Numbered from the stretch's first letter, positions 1-5,153 are shown. The stretch is DNA of 5,745 bases from Solirubrobacterales bacterium (GCA_013695395.1 JACDAP010000344.1:1-5745); one strand, 5' to 3'. Numbers and translations are program-made. The notes: generated by a model not told the origin, from the sequence alone.

Positions 1-250
1 CCGTCGCGGCGGTGGGCCCCGTGGAGACGCGCGGCGCCGCAGGACCCTCATCGCCGGTGCGCATCGCAAGGGCGCCGGCGGCCACCGCCGGGGTGAGGAT
101 GAGCAGCCCGAGGGCGAGCGTCGGGACGAGGCGCCGAACGGCTGCGAGGAGGCGCGCGCTGCGGGCCCGGTGCGGGGACGGCAGGGGGTGGGCCGTCGAC
201 GGCGTGCTCCTCCGAAAGCGAGCGCGAAGCGAACCGAACGGCAGACCCAT
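1..250 (-). CDS. Membrane-anchored or exported protein, N-terminal part (cut by left edge)
   Basis: 83 codons are visible, reading leftward from ATG 250-248; the rest lies outside the window. An in-frame TGA at 299-301 and no other ATG, GTG or TTG in between fix the start, though the upstream sequence has only a weak GAGCGGG ribosome-site match and no TAnnnT box. Residues 1-40 are rich in Arg, Ser and Pro. Residues 41-62 (starting LVPTLALGLL, ending AAGALA) form one hydrophobic helix preceded by Arg39-Arg40, so this is a membrane anchor or a long signal sequence. After it comes a Pro/Thr/Gly/Ala-rich stretch (residues 64-83) that looks like an extracytoplasmic linker. Codons in the helix are nearly all G/C at position three, which supports this frame over the competing open frames. 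The family is not recognisable from this part. It is transcribed away from the glutamate dehydrogenase gene. Confidence 0.6.
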   Translation of the reverse strand, partial: MGLPFGSLRARFRRSTPSTAHPLPSPHRARSARLLAAVRRLVPTLALGLLILTPAVAAGALAMRTGDEGPAAPRVSTGPTAAT

Positions 251-413
251 CCCGCTCAGGGTCGCAAACCCGGCGCGGCCGTGCGCCGTGCGCTTCGGTC
301 AGTCGTCGGCCGCCGGTCGCGGCGCCGAGCGGGGAGTCTGCTGCTCCGCGGCACGCCACCGAGCTTGTCAGCGTCACCGACGCCGCGATCTCCGACGCGG
401 GGCCCGGGCACGC
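251..413. other. Non-coding stretch, nothing recognised
   Basis: This is the part of the 329-bp gap between the left-edge gene and the dehydrogenase that is not covered by the regulator remnant. Several frames are open on both strands, as expected at this GC content. None gives a convincing protein, and no start codon is preceded by a good ribosome site. There is no TA dinucleotide here, so no TAnnnT promoter box can be proposed. The promoter of the left-edge gene should lie here but I could not identify it. Confidence 0.5.
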
Positions 414-555
414 TCACGCCGCCTGCGCCCAGCGGCCCCGAGCGTGGTCATCCAGCCGATCGCCTCGCCGAGCGGGGCCGGGGTGGGGGAGAAGCGGATC
501 TCGCGCCCCGCCCGGCGAGCCCCGCCTCCTGGAGGACGGCGCGGTCTTGGCCCTC
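414..555 (-). pseudogene. Remnant of an ArsR-type winged-helix regulator (C-terminal part, frameshifted)
   Basis: Read leftward, three consecutive frames give an ArsR-like C-terminus. The first (about 555 to 511) ends with AVLQEAGLAG, as in the recognition-helix exit of ArsR proteins. The second (508 to 434) reads GREIRFSPTPAPLGEA followed by IGWMTTLGA, matching the wing and following helix, usually GRExRYxLxPxPLxEAxxWM. The third (434 to 414) reads RWAQAA and stops at TGA 414-416. The steps between frames each fit loss of one base, near 509-510 and 435-436. Codons 508-437 have G or C in every third position, including ATC, TTC, TGG and ATG codons, which is unlikely by chance. The N-terminal helices are missing: the reading runs into the dehydrogenase promoter. 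Family assignment is from remembered family patterns. It could also be an accidental open frame. Confidence 0.42.
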
Positions 556-567
556 ATCGAGGGCCGT

Positions 568-573
568 TAGGGT
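568..573 (+). promoter_or_regulatory. TAGGGT, -10-like box of glutamate dehydrogenase gene
   Basis: TAGGGT ends 6 nt before ATG 580 and fits the TAnnnT pattern seen at five other starts in the window, suggesting a transcript that begins at or near the start codon. No clear -35 box is placed; a TTGGCC at 547-552 would be only 15 nt away. The same bases contain AGGG, 7 nt before the ATG, so a ribosome-site reading cannot be excluded. Confidence 0.5.
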
Positions 574-579
574 CGGCCG

Positions 580-1878
580 ATGACCGTCCCGCCGCCGGCC
601 GCCGACGCGCCCCATGTCCTGGAGGGGTCGGAATGGGGCTCGGAGCTCTACCGGCTGGCCACCGCCCAGTTCGAGCGCACCGCGGACGTGCTCGCGCTCG
701 ACGCGGAGTCCCGCACGCGGCTGCTCGAGCCGCGTCGCTCGCTGACCGTGAACTTCCCGGTCCGGATGGACGACGGGAGCGTGCGCTCCTTCACCGGGTA
801 CCGCGTGCAGCACACGCTCACGATGGGCCCGACCAAGGGCGGCATGCGCTACGCCCCTGAGGTCTCCCTCGGCGAGTGCGCCGCGCTGGCGATGTGGATG
901 ACCTGGAAGTGCGCGCTCCTCGGCCTGCCCTACGGGGGGGCGAAGGGCGGGGTCCGGTGCGAGCCGCGCGAGATGAGCGTGGGAGAGATCGAGCGGCTCA
1001 CGCGCCGCTACGCCGCCGAGCTCATCCCGATCATCGGCCCCGACCGGGACATCCCGGCCCCCGACATGGCCACGGGCGCCCGGGAGATGGCCTGGTTCAT
1101 GGACACCTACTCACAGCAGGTCGGCCACTCGGTCCCGGAGATCGTCACCGGCAAGCCGCCCGCGCTCGGCGGCACCGACGTGCGCCAGCCCGCGACGGGT
1201 CTCGGTGTGGTCTACGTCGCCGAGGGAGTCCTCGAGCGGCTCGGCTGGCCCGTACGCGAGCAGAGCTTCGTCGTGCAGGGGTTCGGCAACGTCGGCCGGG
1301 TCGCGGCCCGCGAGCTCTACGACATCGGCGCCCGGGTCGTCGGCATCTCCGACGCCGACGGCGGCCTCCACGCCCCGGACGGTCTCGACCTCCCCGCGCT
1401 CGAAGCCTGGGCCGACGAGCGGGGCACGGTCGTGGGCTTCCCCGGCGGCACCCCGGTGAGCCGGACCGCGGTCCTCGAGGTGCCCTGCGACGTGCTGATC
1501 CCGGCGGCCACCGAGCAGCAGCTCACCGCCGAGAACGCGGACCGGCTGCAGTGCCGCCTGGTCGTCGAGGCCGCCAACGGGCCGACCACCCCGGAGGCGG
1601 AAGCGATGCTCGCCGCGCGCGAGATCCTCGTGGTGCCGGACGTACTCGCGAACGCGGGCGGCGTCTGCGTCTCCTACTTCGAGTGGGTGCAGGACATCCA
1701 GCGCTACTCCTGGGACGTCATCGAGCAGCAGGAGCGGCTCAAGCGCCAGCTGCGCGCCGCCCTGGCCGAGGTCTGGGCGGTCGCCGAGCGCCTCGACGTA
1801 CCCTGGCGCACAGCCGCGCTCTCGGTCGCGGTGAGCCGCGTGGCGGAGGCCGCGCGGCTGCGCGGGATCTATCCGTGA
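580..1878 (+). CDS. gdhA: Glutamate dehydrogenase (Glu/Leu/Phe/Val dehydrogenase family)
   Basis: Cytoplasmic enzyme interconverting glutamate with 2-oxoglutarate and ammonium, linking carbon and nitrogen metabolism. The 432 residues match the usual 420-450 of hexameric bacterial forms. The N-terminal substrate domain has GPTKGGMRY (Lys86), Lys110 in TWKCALLG, the catalytic LPYGGAKGG (Lys122) and DIPAPDMATG (Asp162), spaced exactly like Lys89, Lys113, Lys125 and Asp165 of the Clostridium symbiosum enzyme. The Rossmann domain has VVQGFGNVG (Gly234, Gly236, Gly239) and Asp258 near the end of the next strand, which favours NAD over NADP. Later come AANGPTTPEA and NAGGVCVSYFEW (Ser365). Lys86 with Ser365 favours glutamate over leucine or phenylalanine. 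The start is firm: in-frame TAG at 568-570 lies just upstream and ATG 580 is the first start after it. The codons for Gly119-Gly120 sit in a run of seven G (934-940). Coenzyme choice is inference. Confidence 0.95.
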   Translation: MTVPPPAADAPHVLEGSEWGSELYRLATAQFERTADVLALDAESRTRLLEPRRSLTVNFPVRMDDGSVRSFTGYRVQHTLTMGPTKGGMRYAPEVSLGECAALAMWMTWKCALLGLPYGGAKGGVRCEPREMSVGEIERLTRRYAAELIPIIGPDRDIPAPDMATGAREMAWFMDTYSQQVGHSVPEIVTGKPPALGGTDVRQPATGLGVVYVAEGVLERLGWPVREQSFVVQGFGNVGRVAARELYDIGARVVGISDADGGLHAPDGLDLPALEAWADERGTVVGFPGGTPVSRTAVLEVPCDVLIPAATEQQLTAENADRLQCRLVVEAANGPTTPEAEAMLAAREILVVPDVLANAGGVCVSYFEWVQDIQRYSWDVIEQQERLKRQLRAALAEVWAVAERLDVPWRTAALSVAVSRVAEAARLRGIYP

Positions 1879-1890
1879 GAGCTTCCTGAG

Positions 1891-1907
1891 GCCGGCCGGG
1901 GACCGGC
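1891..1907 (+). terminator. GC-rich hairpin after the dehydrogenase gene
   Basis: GCCGG at 1891-1895 can pair with CCGGC at 1903-1907 around a 7-nt loop, 12 nt after the stop codon. A second, imperfect pairing joins GAGGC 1888-1892 with GCCTC 1922-1926. There is no T-run, so if it acts it would be a weak or factor-assisted terminator. Such pairings are common at this GC content. Confidence 0.25.
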
Positions 1908-1929
1908 GCGAGTCCACCGGCGCCTCGGC

Positions 1930-1935
1930 TACCGT
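1930..1935 (+). promoter_or_regulatory. TACCGT, -10-like box of the secreted-protein gene
   Basis: TACCGT ends 7 nt before ATG 1943. No purine-rich ribosome site stands at a useful distance, so leaderless translation from ATG 1943 is the simpler reading. It also argues against GTG 1934 as start, since that codon overlaps the box. Confidence 0.45.
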
Positions 1936-1942
1936 GCGGCGG

Positions 1943-2452
1943 ATGCTCACCCACCGACGCACCCTCCGCCGCGCCGCGACCGCCCTCGTCGTGATCGGCG
2001 TCGGCGCCGCCGCCGGCGCGCCCGCGCACGCCTCCGACGCTTCGCTGAAGCGGACGATCACCAAGCAGGAGCGGTCGTTCGTCAAGCTGAACAAGGAGTT
2101 CACCGCGGCGATCGTCGCGTACAAGGACAACCCCAAGGGCCAGGTCCAGTACGACAACCTCAACGACACACTCGCGCATCTGCAGACTGCGGAGCGGAAG
2201 TACGTCCGGGCGATCAAGCGGGACAGGGCGTCCTCGAGCCGTGGCAAGCGCGGCTACACGGCGTTCCTCGACGCCCGCAAGCGGGTCTCGAAGGCCTTCG
2301 ACACCTTCGACCGCGCGCTCGTGCTCTACGGCGCGGAAAAGACGTCCGCTTCCCTGAGCGCCGTGCGCAAGGGGCAGTCGCAGCTCAAGTCCGCCGACCG
2401 CAGGGCGAAGAGCGCCGCCAAGCTGCTCGGCGCCAAGACCCGGTCGCGCTAG
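1943..2452 (+). CDS. Secreted Lys/Arg-rich helical protein, unknown function
   Basis: 169 residues from ATG 1943; an in-frame GTG at 1934 would add three residues but overlaps the proposed -10 box. The N-terminus is a classical signal peptide: Arg5, Arg6, Arg9 and Arg10, a hydrophobic core of Ala, Val, Ile and Gly (11-25), then APAHA with likely cleavage after Ala30. The mature part (about 139 residues) has no Cys, many Lys and Arg, and regular spacing of Leu, Val, Phe and Tyr with few Pro or Gly, so it should fold as a basic helical bundle or coiled coil outside the membrane. Stretches such as LAHLQTAERKYVRAIKRD and ALVLYGAEKTSASLSAV show this. No catalytic motif or known domain is recognised. 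It follows the dehydrogenase gene by 64 nt but likely has its own promoter, and it ends 12 nt from the convergent gene. Binding to acidic cell-surface polymers is possible but is only a guess. Confidence 0.8.
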   Translation: MLTHRRTLRRAATALVVIGVGAAAGAPAHASDASLKRTITKQERSFVKLNKEFTAAIVAYKDNPKGQVQYDNLNDTLAHLQTAERKYVRAIKRDRASSSRGKRGYTAFLDARKRVSKAFDTFDRALVLYGAEKTSASLSAVRKGQSQLKSADRRAKSAAKLLGAKTRSR

Positions 2453-2462
2453 CACCCGGGTC
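2437..2462. terminator. Inverted repeat across a convergent junction, possible bidirectional terminator
   Basis: GACCCGG at 2437-2443 is an exact inverted match to CCGGGTC at 2456-2462, with 12 nt between them that contain the stop codon of the secreted-protein gene. It ends just before the opposite stop at 2465-2467. With only 12 bp between the two coding regions it is the only candidate for ending either transcript. No T-run follows on either strand. Confidence 0.3.
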
Positions 2463-2464
2463 CG

Positions 2465-3031
2465 TCAGTGCCGGTCGTCGCCCGTGGCGGCCGGCGGCCG
2501 GGACTCCTCGGCCAGTGAGGTGATGGTGAGCTGCCCACGGGCCGCCTCCTCGAGCACCTCGCCGGCCTCCTCGCCATTGCGCGCGTAGAGCTCGACGAGC
2601 AGGTGGACGACGATTCTGCCGTCGTCCTCGTGCTTGTGGAAGCGGACATGGGTGAAGAACTCGCGGGTGCCGTGGTCGCCGAAGGCGGCGAAGCTCAGTG
2701 CGTCGCCCGCCTCGGGGCCCGAGCAGCTCTCGACCTCGTCGCTCGGCACCGAGACCGTGCAGGAGGCCACCCAGGGCGTGCCCGCGACCATCCGCTCCCA
2801 GCGGTCCTCGACCGGCTCGACCCGCCCCTGGGCGAACTGGAGGTGCGGCTGGTCGTGCATGCAGTCGAGGCACTGGACGACCGCCTCCTGCAACTCGTCG
2901 ACCACGTCGGCCCGCTCGCCGGTCTCGGGGTCGATCTTGTGGATCCCCTCGTAGTGGACCTGCACCTCGAGATCCTCAGACCAGCAGCGGTAGCACCGCA
3001 GCCAGGGACGTCCTTGCTCTTCGTCGCGCAT
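2465..3031 (-). CDS. Unknown protein with two CxxC pairs (zinc-ribbon-like)
   Basis: 188 residues from ATG 3031-3029, stop TGA 2467-2465. No signal peptide or membrane helix, so cytoplasmic. The N-terminus has RCYRCWS (Cys13, Cys16) and QCLDCMHDQPH (Cys54, Cys57), a spacing suited to one four-Cys zinc site. Between them lies VQVHYEGIHKIDPETGE, which looks like paired strands. The rest is an acidic alpha/beta region with GTPWVASCTVSVP, FGDHGTREFFTHVRFHKHEDDGRIVVHLLVELYARNG and a helical EEAGEVLEEAARGQ, then a polar tail. I recognise no family. The frame stays open to 3298, but that extension is wholly antisense to mobA, and a TAGACT box lies 8 nt before ATG 3031, so the shorter start is chosen. 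It shares a 24-bp promoter gap with mobA; a link to molybdenum cofactor use is possible but unproven. Confidence 0.8.
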   Translation of the reverse strand: MRDEEQGRPWLRCYRCWSEDLEVQVHYEGIHKIDPETGERADVVDELQEAVVQCLDCMHDQPHLQFAQGRVEPVEDRWERMVAGTPWVASCTVSVPSDEVESCSGPEAGDALSFAAFGDHGTREFFTHVRFHKHEDDGRIVVHLLVELYARNGEEAGEVLEEAARGQLTITSLAEESRPPAATGDDRH

Positions 3032-3039
3032 CCGAGGGG

Positions 3040-3049
3040 AGTCTAGGTT
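3040..3049. promoter_or_regulatory. Overlapping divergent -10 boxes, mobA and the CxxC protein gene
   Basis: On the plus strand TAGGTT (3044-3049) ends 6 nt before ATG 3056 of mobA. On the minus strand TAGACT (3045-3040) ends 8 nt before ATG 3031 of the CxxC protein. The two boxes share the TA at 3044-3045. Only 24 bp separate the two start codons, so any -35 contacts would fall within the opposite coding region; no good -35 match is visible there. Confidence 0.5.
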
Positions 3050-3055
3050 GTGCCC

Positions 3056-3640
3056 ATGACGCCGGTCGGTGTGGTGCTCGCGGGGGGCGCCGGGCGCCGG
3101 ATGGGCGGCGGTAAGGCCGCCGTCCTGCTCGACGGCGTTCCGCTCCTGCACCGGGTCCTCGCTCCGCTGTCGGCCGTCACCGACGCCCAGGCGGTGGTTG
3201 CCCGGGCGGACACCCAGTTGCCGCTGCTCGACCCGGCGGTGAAGGTGTGGCGCGAAGCCGACGACGGTCCCCGCCATCCGGCGCACGGCATCGCCCACGC
3301 GATCGAGCGCGCGGGCGGACGGGCCGTGCTCTGCGTGGCGGTCGACCTGCCGCTGCTCGACGCGGCCACGCTCAGGGTGCTGCTGGCCGGCGACGACGGA
3401 CGCTCCCCGTGCGTCGTGGCCCGCGTCGCGGGCGAGCTCGAGCCCCTGTGCGCGCTCTGGCGGCCGACGGCGGCGGCCACGCTCGCCAGAGCGGGAAAGG
3501 AGCGGATGCGCCAGCTTGTCGCGACGCTCGATCCCTGCGTGGTCGATGTCCCCGATCCCACGCGGCTCACCAACGTGAACACCCCGGACGACCTCCGGCG
3601 CGCCCAGTGCATCCTGATGGGCGGCACACCGGGGCCTTAG
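3056..3640 (+). CDS. mobA: Molybdenum cofactor guanylyltransferase MobA
   Basis: Transfers GMP from GTP to molybdopterin cofactor, giving the guanine dinucleotide form used by DMSO-reductase-type enzymes; cytoplasmic. The 194 residues match the family's usual 190-210. Near the N-terminus VVLAGGAGRRMGGGKA (residues 6-21, Lys20) is the nucleotide-binding signature of this transferase fold. VAVDLPLL (Asp97) is at the position of the metal-binding Asp, and NVNTPDDL (173-180) is the typical C-terminal motif. The start is ATG 3056, 6 nt after a TAGGTT box; GTG 3050 in the same frame would add two residues but lies in the spacer between box and ATG. It is divergent from the CxxC protein gene and convergent with moaA (9 bp between stops). 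Related transferases acting on CMP (MocA) or on other nucleotidyl substrates share the first motif, but the C-terminal NVNTPDDL favours MobA. Confidence 0.88.
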   Translation: MTPVGVVLAGGAGRRMGGGKAAVLLDGVPLLHRVLAPLSAVTDAQAVVARADTQLPLLDPAVKVWREADDGPRHPAHGIAHAIERAGGRAVLCVAVDLPLLDAATLRVLLAGDDGRSPCVVARVAGELEPLCALWRPTAAATLARAGKERMRQLVATLDPCVVDVPDPTRLTNVNTPDDLRRAQCILMGGTPGP

Positions 3641-3649
3641 CTTGCCGCG

Positions 3650-4648
3650 TCAGCCGCCGATAGCGCTCATCGTGCGTGCGGGCTGCTGGAAGCCGGGCTC
3701 GCCGACGTGGTGCTTGAGCTCCTTGCGCCAGATCGCCTCGCGCAGGATGACCTCGAGCTCGTCGTCGCTCGCGCCCGCGCGAAGGGGTGCGGTGAGGTCG
3801 GTCTCGCCGAGGCTGAAGAGGCAGGTGCGAAGCTTCCCGTCGGCGGTCAGGCGGATCCGGTTGCAGTCCGAGCAGAACGGGTGGGAGACCGGGTCGATGA
3901 AGCCGAGCCGGCCGGGCGCGCCGTCGGCGAACCGGTACGTGCGTGCGGTGGCGCTCGGCTCGCGGTCCTCCTCGACGAGCGGGAAGTGCTCGCCGATCCG
4001 CGTGCGGATCTCCTCCCCGCTGAGCACGCTCTCCGGTGTCCACCCCTCGTCGGCGTCGAGCGGCATGAACTCGATGAAACGGACCTCGAAGGGGTGCTCG
4101 CGGGCGAAGCGGGCGAACGGGAGGAGCTCCTGTTCGGTGAAGCCACGCAGGGCCACCGCGTTGACCTTGATCCGCCCGACGCCCGGTTGCGCGGCCAACG
4201 TGTGCAGGCCGTCGAGGACGCGCGGGAGGGCATCGCGGCGGGTCATCTCGAAGAAGCGGTCGCGCTGCAGCGAGTCGATCGAGACGTTGAAGCGCTTCAC
4301 CCCGGCGGCGACGAGGGCGGCCGCGTCGCGGTCGAGCAGGTAGCCGTTGGTCGTCAGCGAGAGGTCGTCGATCCCGTCGATCCGGGCGAGCATCGCGCAG
4401 AGGTCGGGGAAGTTCCGGCGCACGAGCGGCTCTCCACCGGTCAGGCGGACTGCACGGACCCCCATCTGCGCGAGCAGGCCGACGAGGCGGGTGATCTCCT
4501 CGAAGCTGAGCAGCTCGGCCCGCTCGAGCCACTCGAGGCCCTCAGCCGGCATGCAGTACTGGCAGCGGAAGTTGCAGCGGTCGGTGACCGACACGCGGAG
4601 ATCGTCGATCCGGCGGCCGTGACCGTCGGTGAGCGGAGCGCGGGACAC
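3650..4648 (-). CDS. moaA: GTP 3',8-cyclase MoaA (radical SAM)
   Basis: First step of molybdenum cofactor synthesis: it cyclises GTP to 3',8-cyclo-7,8-dihydro-GTP, which MoaC converts to cyclic pyranopterin phosphate. The 332 residues are typical. All hallmarks are present: the radical SAM cluster motif TDRCNFRCQYCMP (Cys25, Cys29, Cys32), the SAM-contact RLTGGEPLVR (70-74 is TGGEP), TTNGYLL, NVSIDSL, a C-terminal second 4Fe-4S site with Cys259, Cys262 and Cys276 (CxxCx13C), and the C-terminal Gly-Gly in MSAIGG, which is needed for activity in this family. The start is GTG 4648, 7 nt after a TACCCT box; no Shine-Dalgarno sequence is seen. It is convergent with mobA and divergent from the lipoprotein gene. 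moaC, moaD, moaE and moeA are not in the window, so the pathway is scattered or lies outside it. Confidence 0.96.
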   Translation of the reverse strand: MSRAPLTDGHGRRIDDLRVSVTDRCNFRCQYCMPAEGLEWLERAELLSFEEITRLVGLLAQMGVRAVRLTGGEPLVRRNFPDLCAMLARIDGIDDLSLTTNGYLLDRDAAALVAAGVKRFNVSIDSLQRDRFFEMTRRDALPRVLDGLHTLAAQPGVGRIKVNAVALRGFTEQELLPFARFAREHPFEVRFIEFMPLDADEGWTPESVLSGEEIRTRIGEHFPLVEEDREPSATARTYRFADGAPGRLGFIDPVSHPFCSDCNRIRLTADGKLRTCLFSLGETDLTAPLRAGASDDELEVILREAIWRKELKHHVGEPGFQQPARTMSAIGG

Positions 4649-4654
4649 CTCGTC

Positions 4655-4666
4655 AAGGGTACCCTT
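4655..4666. promoter_or_regulatory. Perfect 12-bp palindrome holding two opposed -10 boxes, moaA and the lipoprotein gene
   Basis: AAGGGTACCCTT is identical on both strands. It presents TACCCT on the plus strand (4660-4665, 8 nt before ATG 4674) and TACCCT on the minus strand (4661-4656, 7 nt before GTG 4648), sharing the central TA. The whole gap between start codons is 25 bp. The palindrome could alternatively or also be an operator for a dimeric regulator. Confidence 0.5.
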
Positions 4667-4673
4667 TGCCGGG

Positions 4674-5057
4674 ATGCGGCTTCGGGGGGCAAGTGCGGCG
4701 CTGGTGATCCTCGTGCTGGCGGGGTGCGGCGGCGCGACGCCGCGCGAGGAGGTCGAGGCGACGGTGACGCGCTTCGCCGAGGCGAGCGCGCAGAAGGACT
4801 ACCAGATGCTCTGCGACCAGCTGCTCGCCCCTGCGCTCGTGCAGAACGTGGAGCAGTACGGGCTCCCCTGTGAGCTGGCCATCAAGCAGGGGTTGGGGGA
4901 CGTCCGTGAGCCGAAGCTCACGCTCGGCAAGATCACTGTGAAGGACGATCGCGCCTCCGCCGAGGTGACGACGCAGGCCAAGGGCCAAATGGGCTCGACC
5001 GACACGCTGGACCTGCGGCGCGTCTCGGGCGAGTGGCGGATCGCGGCGCTCGGCTGA
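4674..5057 (+). CDS. Small lipoprotein, probably NTF2-like fold
   Basis: 127 residues from ATG 4674. The N-terminus is a lipoprotein signal: Arg2 and Arg4, a hydrophobic core, and the lipobox LAGC with the modified Cys at position 18; the mature protein would be anchored on the outer face of the membrane. The mature part starts with an amphipathic helix (EEVEATVTRFAEASAQKDY), then LCDQLLAPALV and LPCELAI, then strands around LTLGKITVKDDRASAEV and the closing GEWRIAALG. Helices first, then curved strands ending in a Trp-containing strand, is the pattern of NTF2-like exported proteins in actinobacteria. Cys47 and Cys66 may form a disulfide. GTG 4629 upstream in frame would put 15 polar residues before the signal and overlap moaA, so ATG 4674 is preferred. 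The function is unknown; such domains often bind small ligands or act as accessory subunits. Confidence 0.85.
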   Translation: MRLRGASAALVILVLAGCGGATPREEVEATVTRFAEASAQKDYQMLCDQLLAPALVQNVEQYGLPCELAIKQGLGDVREPKLTLGKITVKDDRASAEVTTQAKGQMGSTDTLDLRRVSGEWRIAALG

Positions 5058-5111
5058 GCGCCTCGCCTCGCAGCTCGTGCTCGCCGAAGATACCGAGGGG
5101 GCCGGCGGCGA

Positions 5112-5139
5112 TGACCGCGCGGGCCGCGGGCTGCCGTCA
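5112..5139. terminator. GC-rich inverted repeats in the convergent gap
   Basis: In the 96-bp gap between the lipoprotein stop and the membrane-protein stop, TGAC 5112-5115 can pair with GTCA 5136-5139, and CGCG 5116-5119 with CGCG 5125-5128. GCCGG 5101-5105 with CCGGC 5140-5144 could extend it. There is no T-run. An 8-nt direct repeat GCCGTCAC (5133-5140 and 5150-5157) lies beside it. A terminator is plausible by position only. Confidence 0.22.
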
Positions 5140-5153
5140 CCGGCGCGGCGCCG

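Noticed and set aside
48..377. Minus-strand open frame competing with the left-edge membrane protein
   Set aside because: Arg/Pro/His-rich translation that ends within the hydrophobic helix region of the better frame; codon third positions are poorer in G/C.
358..570. Plus-strand open frame ending at TAG 568-570, with protein-like pieces such as ELVSVTDAAISDAG and LLEDGAVLALIEGR
   Set aside because: It has no start codon, a poor middle part, and its best piece is the antisense of the regulator remnant's LQEAGLAG segment.
12..860. 282-codon open frame on the plus strand over the left region and the dehydrogenase start
   Set aside because: Arg/Ala/Pro-rich low-complexity translation that overlaps the conserved N-terminal part of the dehydrogenase in another frame.
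1111..2247. Long open frame on the minus strand across glutamate dehydrogenase and the secreted-protein gene
   Set aside because: It is antisense to two well-supported genes, has no recognisable motif, and long open antisense frames are expected at this GC content.
2465..3298. Longer form (277 codons) of the CxxC protein starting inside mobA
   Set aside because: The extra 89 residues are entirely antisense to mobA, and ATG 3031 has a well-placed TAGACT box.
3620..3658. GGCGGC/GCCGCC inverted repeat around the mobA-moaA convergent junction as a terminator
   Set aside because: The loop would be 27 nt, other pairings compete, and such hexamers recur throughout this sequence.
3707..4873. 388-codon open frame on the plus strand across moaA
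   Set aside because: It is antisense to every conserved motif of moaA and its composition (Ala, Glu, Arg, Val rich, no domain) is that of a shadow frame.
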